Positions 37,101-49,100 of a stretch of DNA of 64,000 nucleotides are shown here, in pieces (position 1 is the stretch's first letter; every line of letters begins with the position of its first letter). The stretch comes from Apostichopus japonicus (Eukaryota > Echinodermata > Holothuroidea > Aspidochirotida > Stichopodidae): the NCBI RefSeq assembly GCF_037975245.1, contig NC_092580.1, positions 6,858,501 through 6,922,500 of the forward strand. The letters are read 5' to 3'. The position numbers were made by a program, and so were the translations under genes. The notes below the pieces were generated by a model that saw only the letters and a program-made list of their open reading frames with translations, was not told the DNA's origin and ran no database searches.

Positions 37101-40100
37101 CTCTCATAACAAATATACAGCGCGGGTATATTGTCTTGGCAGTTTGCCAAGACTCTTGGAAGGCTTCGTTTTCCTGGCACTTTGCCAAGCTTCGAGAACG
37201 TTCTCTTCTTGGCAGGTTGCCAAGGTACTAAGTAACGAGACTGTACTAGAATCGCTTCAGTTTGCGCCTTTTAACATGCTCTGGAGGGGGTTCCACAAGC
37301 GTTTTAAACAACAAAACATAAGCAAGGTTTCAAACCTAGACATATGGCGATGAATTATAACGAGAGAGAAAAATAATTAGCAAGGAGAATATGACCCATG
37401 AATGCCCAGGAAATCTATGTCATGTCCTGGTTTCTGCTGGTACTCATTAAACACACATTCGGGATGTGTAATGATAAATGGTGTAGCGATTGCAGTGTCT
37501 TTCCGCAATTGATTCAAACCTGTCGTCGCAGCTCAATCTGCTAGTTCCGGGGGGCAACACTCCCCTGATGAAAGAGACTCTTCCCCTCTTGGAGGCGGGA
37601 TTAACTTTGAGGCTGGGGATAAGTATATCTCCGTTTGCCGTGGGAACCTCGCTCCAGCCGGCTTTCCTTTCGGATTGGGCGTTTGCCCTTACTACCCCGT
37701 TCTGGGTGCCCAAGCAGTTGTTGATCTCATCGGTTCCCGGCTCCGGGACCGACTCCTGGGATCCAGAGTGGAACCTCGGTTCCGCACTCTCTGTGAGGTC
37801 TCGCTGGACCCGTGGTCTCGTCGGACCCGGGCCCCCGGAGCCCAACTCTGTGTGCGTACCTAGCCGGGTACCACTCCTCTCGACCCAGACATTCTGTCCA
37901 TTCCGGTCGGAATTTCAAATGGGCTATTTATTGGCCTTGAGCCTTGCCCTTGCCTTCCCCCTTGGTCATAGAATCCGGACGGTGCCGGGACCTTGGGGGG
38001 CAATATCTCTTTCTCCTCTCTCTCTCTCCTCCGGCCTCTCTCGCCGGACTCGGGCTCCCGGAGCCTATCTCTGTGTGCGTACCACGCCGGGTACCACTCT
38101 CCTCGACCCGGACATTCCGTCCGTTCCGGTTGGAACTTTTAATGGGCTTTTATTGGCCTTGAGCCTAGCCTTCCTTGGGTCGGAGGGGAACGTCTGTTCC
38201 GGGCTCCTTCTGAGGTCTCGCCGGACCCTGGCTCTCCGGAGCCCCTCTCTTTGCGCGCACCACAACGGGTGCCGCTCTCTGCGACCCGGACGGACTGTCC
38301 GCTCTGGCCGTCTTTGTCATGGGCTTTTGGTTGGCCTTGAGCCTTGCCCTTGCCCAAGCCCTTGGTGGTACATCCGGACAACGCCGGCACCTTGGGTGGC
38401 AAAATCTGCATCTCTCTCTCTCTCTCTCTCACATGGGCTTTTGGTTGGCCTTGAGTCTTGCCCTTGCCCTAGCCCTTGGTGATACATCCGGACAACGCCG
38501 GCACCTTGGGTGGCAAATCTCCATCTCTCTCTCTCTTCTCCGGCCCTCTCCTGGCCTCTCTCCATCTCAACTCCCACCAACTCTCTCACTTCCTCTTCAT
38601 CTCCTGTCTCTCCTCCGATTCCCTCCAGGGGAACTGTGGGTTCGGTGATAGATCTAACCTGTCCCGGCCTGCTAGCCAGGTGTCGATGTGCTGCCACTGT
38701 CTGGTGTGAAAACAAAGTACTAGACAGAGGTCTCATGTAAGGTGGCTTCGAGACATGTCTGAGAAACCCACGTTAAGGAGAGACTAACGGCGAATAGTCT
38801 AACGTATCAAACGGAACGACTATAGGGAGGAAGTAGGGTGGGGGTATGCTAACAGAGAGTAAAGTTACGTGACAACAACAACGCGCCCTGCTAGAGGCTC
38901 GCGGCTTACAAGGTACGCTACAATAGTGAAAAACTTCCCACACATAAAAGCGAACACGTAACTAGAATACATGAAGGAAAAGGACGAAGCATGTATACAA
39001 GGGAGAGAACCCCTCTATCCGCGTACAGAGCGGGAAGGGAGGAACAAGGCTACGAGATACGCCCCAAGTGAAAACTCCCGACACTTAGGAGGTGCACGAG
39101 TAGCGAAACCCATGGAGAAACATGAAAATATGAAGGTTCAAACAAGAACAACAACAACGTAATCGAACCGCCTAGTATTGGATAGGAGTTCGCGGCTTAC
39201 AAGATACATTACAAGGAGAAACACTTCCGACATATGGAAGCAACGTAACTAAACATATATGCATCGAAAAACTTGTAAAAGGGACGAAACATGTATAAAA
39301 GGGAGAGAACCCCCTAACCGCGAACCAGCGGAGGGGGGAACAAGGCTACGAGGTACACCCCAAGTCATGAGACTCGGGGAGCGCACGTAGCAACAACTGG
39401 AGGAAACATGAAAATATACAACAATATATGAAATCAAGGATACTCCCGTCTTAACATGAAAAACAACGAAACGAGCCGACTATCTCGACTAGTTAGGAGA
39501 TATCGGAACGTGGCTACAACTACGCTACAAAAGTGAAAATCCACACTGAAAGCGTAAAAAATAACGAAGTACATGAAAGCAAAACATCTTATGCTAAGTA
39601 AGAAAGCTGAAACACATGTACATACGGAAAAACATGCCTATCCGCGTAAACAAGGCGGTATAGGCAACGCTACAAATTACGCTACAAGGGGAAAACCCAC
39701 ACAAAAGCGTAAGAAGTAACGAAGGTACATGAAACAAGCAAAACATATTATCTTTTAAAGTAAGAAAAGCTGAAACATGTACATACGAAAATATATGCCT
39801 ATCCCGCGTAAACAAGGCGGTATAGGCAACGAACGAAGTAGTCTCGCAGAGCTACTACCTGCTACCCTAAAAACGTTACGTAAGAAAAAATGAACGCATG
39901 GGCGAGAGTGTACACTAAAAACAGCCCCCAAAAACACCCTTCCCTACAAGAAAAGGATACTTATCAGGCTGGAAAAGATCCTTGGAAGTGCAGAAGTCCT
40001 GAAGGAAACTTCTAGAGTATAAATCCAAGGTAATCCGGGCGAATTTCGCAAAAAATTTTCTAACTCCGAAAAACACATTGAGACACTTTGTGGGTAGAAA

Positions 40101-43100
40101 AATGAAGGAAGGCCATTAGGGCCAGTGAGGGTGTACAGTGTTAAAAGATTACCAGGGCATTCTAGACACGGTAGAATGCGGTGCATAGGTTGTGGGGAGA
40201 CAGGTAAGTGGGGAACGAAGTAAATTTGCAAAATTTATGCTAACATTCAGTATTATGTGTACAGGTACTTAAGAAATACATTACAATTAATTTATGTGTT
40301 TCAAACATGTTTGGGCGTCCATGTTCATACAGCATGGTGCTCTAGAACCATTGTTGTGATTTTGTTTTTCAGTGTTTTGTCTAATATTTACTATTTTATA
40401 TCTTTATCATAATTTTATTTATTTTCCTATTTATAAATTTTTAATGACTTATACTGGAAATAAAAAGTTGAATTGAATTGAAAAATATGTAATCAACTTC
40501 AGGTAGAGACATCCAAATATTAAGTTTCAGCTGATTTGTGATGTAACTTCTTTCCTAGGTAGGAGCAGCTCAGTGTCACCAAGTAGGTTCACTACTACCA
40601 TGTACCACCACTCCATTAGCAAGATATCCTGAGAGAGAGTCAAGCCTAGGTCCTATCTCAAGAGAGGTTGTCTTTGAACATTCAGGAGAAACATTTACCT
40701 CTATCCTGGTTACCAAGACCATGGTCCAGACTGCTTCACAGAACGTGGCTTTCATCGGTTCTCAGGAAGGGCATTTACTGAAGGTGAGATCACTTGATGA
40801 CATTCTTCATACAGATGACTGGTCATAAAATTTTAACTTAATTTGTTTTAACTTTATTTTAAGTACATAAAAAGACAATAAGAATATATATTGAAAAGAC
40901 AAAATATATACAAAGCATTCATAAGTATACAATTACCTACATAGAAAGTATGTTTTTAGTATGTACTTTACAACCATTGCAGTATACTGTATGTCGCTCT
41001 ATAATTTGGTGAACCACTTAGTACTTAACTTCTGCAGGTTCGATTTGATGTGGCTAATGCATCGTCAGGGGTTGTATATGAACAGCTGGAGTTACATTCC
41101 TCTGTCCTTAGTGATACCTGGATCAGTAATGATACTGAAAGCATCATGGTACTAACAGAGAGAAAGGTAGGTCATTTTCCTCTAAGGTAAAACTCCACCT
41201 TGCAAAAACAAGCACAAGAAACAAGTTGTGAATGTTGCTGATGTCACAAATGTTTGTGGTTCTGCAAATACTCTGTAATGCAGCTTCTTTACAAACTCTT
41301 TCGAAACCTATAAAGTTTTAAGAAAGCCTCACATCTATAAAACACCTCATTCAATGCCGTGTAATGAGTGTTAGAGTATAGCAACAGCTTGATAATGAGT
41401 CACACTAGGAACACACACTGCTGAGTATCCCTGTATATTCACTTCTTGAGATACTCATCGCTGATACTATTATACCTCAATGGAGAGCTTGCACAGTTCC
41501 ATTGTTCACCTCACTATTGTGTCAAATACAGTGTTGAAAGCTACATAAACTTCAGAAAATTTATTGAAAACAAGTTCTTTAAATCCCTTTTCATCTTGGA
41601 AGGGAGGAGATGTCAACTATGTTTGGCAGAGTAGGAATTTCTAAAAGGTATTTCAAATGCGATCTATCAATCTGTGATATTTCTGAGTTTGTTTTCCATT
41701 TTACAATTAGCTTCCACCTATTTCATACCATATACCATGCGGGCGTAATAGCAAACTTGTCCCAAACACGGTTTCGATTTACGTGTAACTCGTCTTTTGT
41801 TACCTGGTCTAGATGTGTCTATAGAAGTTACAGTGTCTCCTACATTTGTCAAATTCCAAATCTTTGTGTGATTGACATATTTCCCAACAATATCTACATG
41901 TTTATTTGCCACCCTGAATTTTATGTAACCGAAGACCACCATGCCCCTGCAACAAATAAAATATTTCGGACTTAACTTTGAGTGAATTAATATTGCAGAT
42001 CAAACATTGTTTGGTGCCCTGCATATTTCAACATTTCAGTTTCCTGCCAAATATCAGTTTTCAACCATGGCCATTGATTCTCTGACATGATTTACACTCA
42101 GAATCCTTCTTGTTAGGTAGTTGTATAAATCTAGTAAGCTAAGCAATACAAAATTCTTATTTTATTGACAACAACAACAAAAATGAAAAGAAAAAATATC
42201 ACGAATAACTTCTTGTTTTGTGTGATTGAGTCACAGTAGTACAAATGTTGTCCATTAAGAGAAAAAACAACTTTAGAAATGCTGGTCTGATTGCCCAAAA
42301 ATTTGGCAGTATCCAGTGCAGTAACTACATATGTTCAAGCATATATACCTAAGATCGGCGACTGTCAAGTAAGACACAGAGAGGATATAATTATAAAATA
42401 ATAAATCAGTACAATAGATACTAATAAATAAGATATGTTGCCAAACCACATTCTGTTCAAAATGATAATAATCAAGAATTGCAATGGTTCAGATTCTAAC
42501 AAGAGTGTTTGAACCAAAGAAATTAGTGTGGTCATAGGCGTAGGAGGCGGGGGCTGGGGGGCTGCAGCCCCCCAACCAAAACAAAAATTTTTGTGAAAAT
42601 TCGGGCAATATGCTGAGAATTTTTCGGGAACCTACTGAAAGAAAAATAATTTGCAATATGTTTTTTTTAATGGTTAAACTGATATGATTATTACCATTAT
42701 TATTGTAACGACTTCCCCAATAATTCTAACCAATATGGAAGGGTAATAACACGGCAAATTAATGAGTTGTTGTACATAACCCTATACTAGCCTACAGTAA
42801 AACTTTGCTTCCTTTACAGAGTAACAAGTAATGTTACAAGGAATCAAAGTTCAACTATGAATTTTGTGCACAACATGTATGAAAGTTGTCAAAATGTTTG
42901 CAGAATGCTTTTAGTTGAGTAATTTAGCCAACCAAAGCATCAGAAATATCTGACACTCCTTTCAGCAAGAAAATGTTAGTAATATGCATTTAGTTAGCTT
43001 TGTAACAATACAAACCCAGTACTATCATCTTCAAACTTTTGCTTGTAATCCTATGAGATTGTGGAACTCATTTTGTTTTATTTGTCAAACTTTTCTAATG

Positions 43101-46100
43101 GAAAATGTTTATGGTATCTTGAGAAACGAAAAGGAGGAAAAATAAGGCTGAAATTTTGCAAAAAAACCTTGTATGTTGAACTATTACAAGTGAAGTCAAG
43201 TCAAGATTGTTTGAATAAATTGCTGGACTTAACATGGGTCCACAGAAAGATCTTGAAGCAGGGTGGAAATGATTTACTCATTTCCTATGTGTTCTCAAAT
43301 TATCTTCACACTTGCTTTTGTCACACGTGCAGTACTCTGCTGGCCACTACTTGGAGCAATCGTTTGCAAACAATAAACAACAAATCCATTTTAGACTTGG
43401 CTATTTAACTTTCAGACATTTTTTGAGCATGTACATTCACATGTGAAGCATATGCATGATACATACTTGACACTCGTGCTAATCCAGCTGCACAGCAACG
43501 ATCAAGGTGTGGTAATGTGAGGCTTCCGTTACTCACATTATATACATATACTGGATTGCATTAGACCAAAGAATCCTCCTAATCTTCCTGACCAAACAAT
43601 TGTTAATTAATGTCAATATATAGTAATGATTCCAATCATTTAAGCTTCGTTATATATGATTATTAATTACATGCAGACTTTACAGATATGTTAGTTCTAT
43701 TAAAGTGAGTTGGTGATGAGCTGGGAAATATCAGTTGAATAAATCTTCTCTTTCAGTTGATTAAATTGTCTGTCACAAACTGCAGTCAGTATCAAACCTG
43801 TGATGAGTGTATTAAACCAGGCACTAACCGTGGAGATCCTTATTGTGGATGGTGTACTCTGGAAAAGAGGTAAGCAGCATGAGTGCTTAAGTGGTTCGGG
43901 CAATGGAGAAGATTCTTAATCACAATTGTCTCTCTTTACCCAGCTGTAACAATGAGGACCAGGGAGGTCACTTGTAAACTTGCTAATAAAATGTAACTTA
44001 TAAATATTCATGTATGTGCTTTATATGGCAGCAACCTATGACATGTTCCTTGCTGTCCTTCTGTACTTAACAGTTACAATTGTAAGTGTCGTCAATTTAT
44101 TATGACGTCCTATTACAATATCACTTGCTAGTATAATTGTCTCTCTTGTACTTCTTATGCTTTTTCCTTAGGTGTACAAGGTTTAATGATTGTGTTGGCA
44201 GTGATGATAGTGAGAGGTGGCTGCCTTTTAATGAAGATGAATGTGTTACTGTCTCAGCTTCACCAGAACATTTACCAGTTGATGTCACCACAGATAGAAA
44301 TGTAAATAGTTTTCTGTCAATACATTAAATATAAGAATTATATATATAGAAGAATGTTTATTCTGAATATTTGCAGTGTTCTAAGTACTAAGAAGAGCAA
44401 TTAACACAAGCTTCTGTAGTCTTCAATATCCTGGAAATTGTAAATAAATCCCCACAAGAGGAAACAAACAGTTTGAAATCATTGCAATTTTTGAAGTCAT
44501 GAAAGGATTGGAATTGATGATTTAAGGGAAAAGGTTACAATTGTGATGGTTTTTGGTTGCTTTAATAAAAACACTTGAACAACATATTGTATTGCTTATG
44601 GCCCCCTCTGACCTCAAAATTTATCTATTTAAGCATCAAATGAATCTGATGGTTTAGTCAAGGGAATCCAATAAAATTCATTGCATTGAAAGGGAGAAGC
44701 CATCATTTACTGATCCCTATCAAATATTGACCAGAATTTCTATGGTCCAACTCTGCATGTCTTTGTACTGCCTGGTCTGTGTTGAGTAGTTTGTTACTTT
44801 GACATTTCAAAAGTTTTCTATTGCAACCAATAAAATAGTTCATGTTATCTAAGAACTTTCCTGATGACAATTGTGTAAATGTCCTTATCAGCCTACATAT
44901 GCAAGAGGAATGTTATAAAGCCTGGAACATTTGAAATGTTTGATAGGAAACCAGAGAATGGCAGTTTAAAGGAAGAAGAATTTGGGATCATTCACCACAT
45001 TTATATATATATATATCCAATAAATGTTAGGCATTTTATATTTTTCCTATTTGTGTGTGAAACAGCTTTATTTTCTGTTATAATATTTCAGAGATATACA
45101 TTTATTGCCAATGTACTTCTCATAATCATTACCAGCTAGATTGTTTGGTTATCATTCACAAACAATATATTGTTGTTGGAGTTGTCTGACGATCGCTAAA
45201 ATGTGTGAAACTCCGAGTTACAACTACTAGTGTTCCACTAGTCTCAACTAGTATCAACATATATACATATACATATATATATTGACATTACCATGATACC
45301 TTCTTATATATACTTAGATGACTAATGGGATGTTATTATTTTTCTTACTCAGGTCACCTTAACTGTTACTCATCTCCCAACTAATGAAAACTACTTCTGT
45401 CATTTTGGGAACTTTATCTCTGAAGCCTTTGTCATTGAGGGAAATCAGCTGATCTGTCAAAGTCCTGATGTGGCCACTTTACCAAACATCCCTGTAGGAG
45501 GTAACTAGTTAATAAAAGGGTACTTTTGACAAAGTGTTATGATGTACAGGTTAACCATACGATATAGGCTGATCACAGTCTCTACACAGTAAATGTAATG
45601 TTTACAGTGACGGAAGATTCACAAAAAGCTGGGTTTACAGTTAACTGTACGTGTGCAACTTCAATGAGTACTGCTGTATTATTTATCTGTATGGAAAGTG
45701 TACAAGACATTGGTTTATTGCTCAAAACATATTAGTTGCTATCGCTTTAATACTTTGTGTTTGAGTGAATCTTGGATTGAAAACTTTCTGCTCTTATATG
45801 AATGTGTAAATATGAAACATTTTGTCTTTCTTTGTGGAAACTACTTATTGGTTGGATGAGCTAGCTCAAATGTAATGTTGGTCACCTGCAACAACATTTA
45901 GACTTCTTGGCTACTTATTGGTTGGATGAGCTAGCTCAAATGTAATGTTGGTCACCTGCAACAACATTTAGACTTCTTGGAAGACAGCAGAACCATTAAA
46001 ACTTTGCCCAGTGTAGTAAACACATGTCTGGAAAGGACTGGATGAAGGTTATGCTTATACATATATTTAAAACATGGACATATATTTCTGTCTCTCCCAT

Positions 46101-49100
46101 AAATATATTTTCTCTTCCAACACCAGAGGATGCTGTAGAGGTTGAGCTGTCTCTGTCATCATCAGAATATAACATTAAGTTTGTCAGCATTCCTTACTAC
46201 TTCTTTGATTGTAACAGAATTACAGGGTAAGTTAACATCATATGGATATAGAATGCTCAAGTATGCAGCTGAAGTCTTTTGTCTTATGTATGAAGGAACA
46301 TAATGTTGATATTTTTCAAAGGGTATCAAGTTTCCATGGCTCTTTATTATAGATTGTTCATCACAAGCTTCTCTATTGCACTGTATCTTGGTTCTTTTAA
46401 TTTGTATTGGCTGCATTGTGATCTTTCCTAATATTTCAGGTCACAGTAATATCACATTGAACAAACATTCCTTTCAGAAAAGTATTCTACAATATATTGA
46501 ATGATGTTATTATGAAGCTAGCACTGAATATTTCAACTTAAATTTACATTTGAATATTTTAACTTTTTGTTAGATGTGCAGACTGTTCTACCAATTGGGA
46601 TTGTAACTGGTGTGTAGATGATTTTACCTGCAGTTTCAACAGGGACCCTCTCTGTGGTGATGTCATTGTGAGTATTAGCAGTTTAAGCATGAAGTGAACA
46701 ACCCTTATCTACATCTGTTATTTATGATCTTGGATTTATCAAAAGATGTAATTTCAGACATTAATCTTGCAAAATGAAGTAAATTTCATTGATTACAAGT
46801 AACATAACCTTTTGCACCATTCTGCTGGTAGAAATGAAGAATACAAAAAATAAGACAAGAAATTAAGAATAGTACCATTGTCAACAAACTACCTTTAATG
46901 TAACGTATAGCTTAACATTTGTAATGGCCATAAAGTGTATTCAGTCTATTGGTTATGTGCTGAGAAATAGTAACAAATTTAAATTCATGTAACATGATTG
47001 TTTAAATTTTGTAATGTTCATAACTACTTATATGTTTTATGTTAGTATAATAATGTTTACCAGTTAGTAAGCTGGCTGTCTTCCTGGTGGCTTTCCCTAT
47101 TACTTTAAGGAAGCAAGTTCAGCAGTGTTTCCATTGTATAATATGCTTCTTTTTAAGTAAGTAAAATGATGTGATTATATGACAACAAACTAACAAAATC
47201 ATGGCACCCAAACCTTTTGACCTTTGAAACTCAAAGGAACTGATGGAAAATCTTGAAGATTGTAAATTTCACACTAGATTGAAAACATTGAAATTTATTC
47301 AATCATTTGCACTTCAAATAGGATACACTTCAGTGACTTCCTTCACATGTGTTATAAAGACCAAAGAGAATTGCATGCAGTCCTGATAATTAACAACAGC
47401 ACCTGGTAAATGTCTAGAAATTCCAACAATTCAGTGCTTTATTATTTATTGGGAATACTCTATTTTTGTACCAACTTGTATTATTAAGGAAGTTTGTAAA
47501 ATATTTGGTAACTTTTCCTTCATCCTGAATAGTTTGCTGTCCATTTCTCATATTGTATTGTGCATCATGGTCAGGTAGTTTATTGTAGTAATGTTTGTGC
47601 TTTAAAGTGTCTCTCTATGTGATATTATTTGCACCAAGGGTTGTAGACCTGCACCAGTTTATCTCTCTATGGTCCAATAATCTTTAACTGTCTAGTTGAT
47701 TTGTTGTGCCAGTGTTTGAATAGGAAAACAATCTGTTAAGTGTAGTTGGAGACAGTTTCTGTGATAATGCAATAAGACTCAAACCTTAATTAATGCTGAG
47801 TATAAGGAGAGGCACAGTAATTATTGATGGTATTGGTTGAATGTAATTTATGCTGAATCTAATTATGATACAAGTAGTTTGATAATACTACCCACCTTTA
47901 TGTTGCATGTCTGGGCATGTCCAAGGTTTTTGCCTTGGGGTTGAATACGTGAAACTGGCATGAGAATTTTTCCTTGTATTAGAAACATTGCCTGCAGAAC
48001 AGGGAAGTCACAATTCTGTTTTCAATTATGTGATATTCTTCTCTATTCATTGTATTAACTACCCTTCTTTTAACTTCCAATTCTTTTCTTAATGGCAATA
48101 CATTTTTTTCTTGCTTGTAGTGCTTGTACAAAGATGTTATTTTTGTCATTAGAATATTAAAGAGAAATCAATGTTGTGTAACATTCAAATGCAACATGTG
48201 TATGAGCAGTTTGTGGTTATGAAGTTGTCAATCTATCTCACACTAAGTAAATATATAAACTAGTGACTGTTTGAAATAAATGCAGTTCCAGCACATTACA
48301 TATATTCCAGCAATTCACGTACAATATGATGCTTGTAATATGTGTTGAATACCAAAATACTTAACATGGGGAAACAGTCTGTCTGAAACAAAGCTATTAT
48401 AAACATTATAGTTGTAAAGGTAAAGTGTGTTGTATTAACTGGAACAAGGAAGGAAATGATGTTGGACTGCCCTTCTTCCTGTGTTAAGTTAATTTTACAG
48501 TTGCATTCACACATTGCTATGAATACTATGACATTAGAGATCACTTACATGGCAAGGTCTCTATTTCTACAGTGTTAGAGTGTGTGTTGTGTGAGCTATT
48601 CATTCTGTGACAGATGGAATAGTAGGAGTAGTTCATAAATACAAGTTAGTTTCACTCTTCTTATAATAGGTACTCACTGCACAGAAATGCTGTCAAACTT
48701 TCAGCTTTGTAAGCAAAAGATTAAGATATAACTGACTAGCCTATTGTCAATGCAAGTTTCATTTCTGGTGAACATTATGGCAAACTTTCACTCTATTGGT
48801 TGTTTTTGTGTGGATGCAACAGTGAGAGGGGTGGGTTGGGGTGGGTCGAGTTGGGGCGGGTTCAGAGAGGAAGCAGTGGAGGGGAAAGTAGAATATTTTG
48901 CTCTCTGTATCCTGTACTGATTGTGACTAACGATTTAGATCAATGATACATGGATACTCTGATCCTGCCACTCTTCTGCAGTCAAATTCTCACCTTTTGT
49001 GCATACACACACACCCTCACCAGATTATAGATGAATTTAAAGTTAATTCACAAAGTGTAGGCTATTGGATTGTGCACCTCTTCACAAGTTTCTACCCAAT

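Larger units (their letters stand above)
33402..40225 (-). mobile_element. DIRS-like tyrosine-recombinase retrotransposon 2
   Basis: Same layout as DIRS 1 but reversed: ACTTACTGGTTT terminus at 33,404, internal complementary region at 33,983-34,083, tyrosine recombinase (minus), RNase H (minus), degraded middle, repetitive gag-like region, and ATTTACTTCGTTCC terminus ending at 40,225. The middle (about 35,520-37,500) is the reverse complement of 28,945-30,615 of DIRS 1. An intact RT was not found. The empty site is at about 23,463-23,510 of copy A. Confidence 0.75.
19151..40558 (+). other. Plexin intron 1, two tandem copies of an ancestral intron
   Basis: Copy A starts at exon 1. After a satellite, 20,592-20,935 and 22,795-23,560 match 32,263-32,590 and 32,690-33,395 of copy B. 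The end of copy A (26,401-26,434 plus 31,999-32,037) matches the end of copy B (40,493-40,558), including the acceptor of exon 2. Copy A gained a 1-kb TIR element, a LINE, the 23,902 element and DIRS 1; copy B gained DIRS 2. Each insertion is empty in the other copy. Confidence 0.75.

Noticed and set aside
37490-38482. A 330-codon plus-strand open frame
   Set aside because: It is opposite to the gag-like repetitive region of DIRS 2, GC-rich and tandemly repeated; no domain is visible.
42533-42660. Third hAT MITE
   Set aside because: Only one end-like motif is visible and no paired terminus or target duplication, so it is not called as an element.
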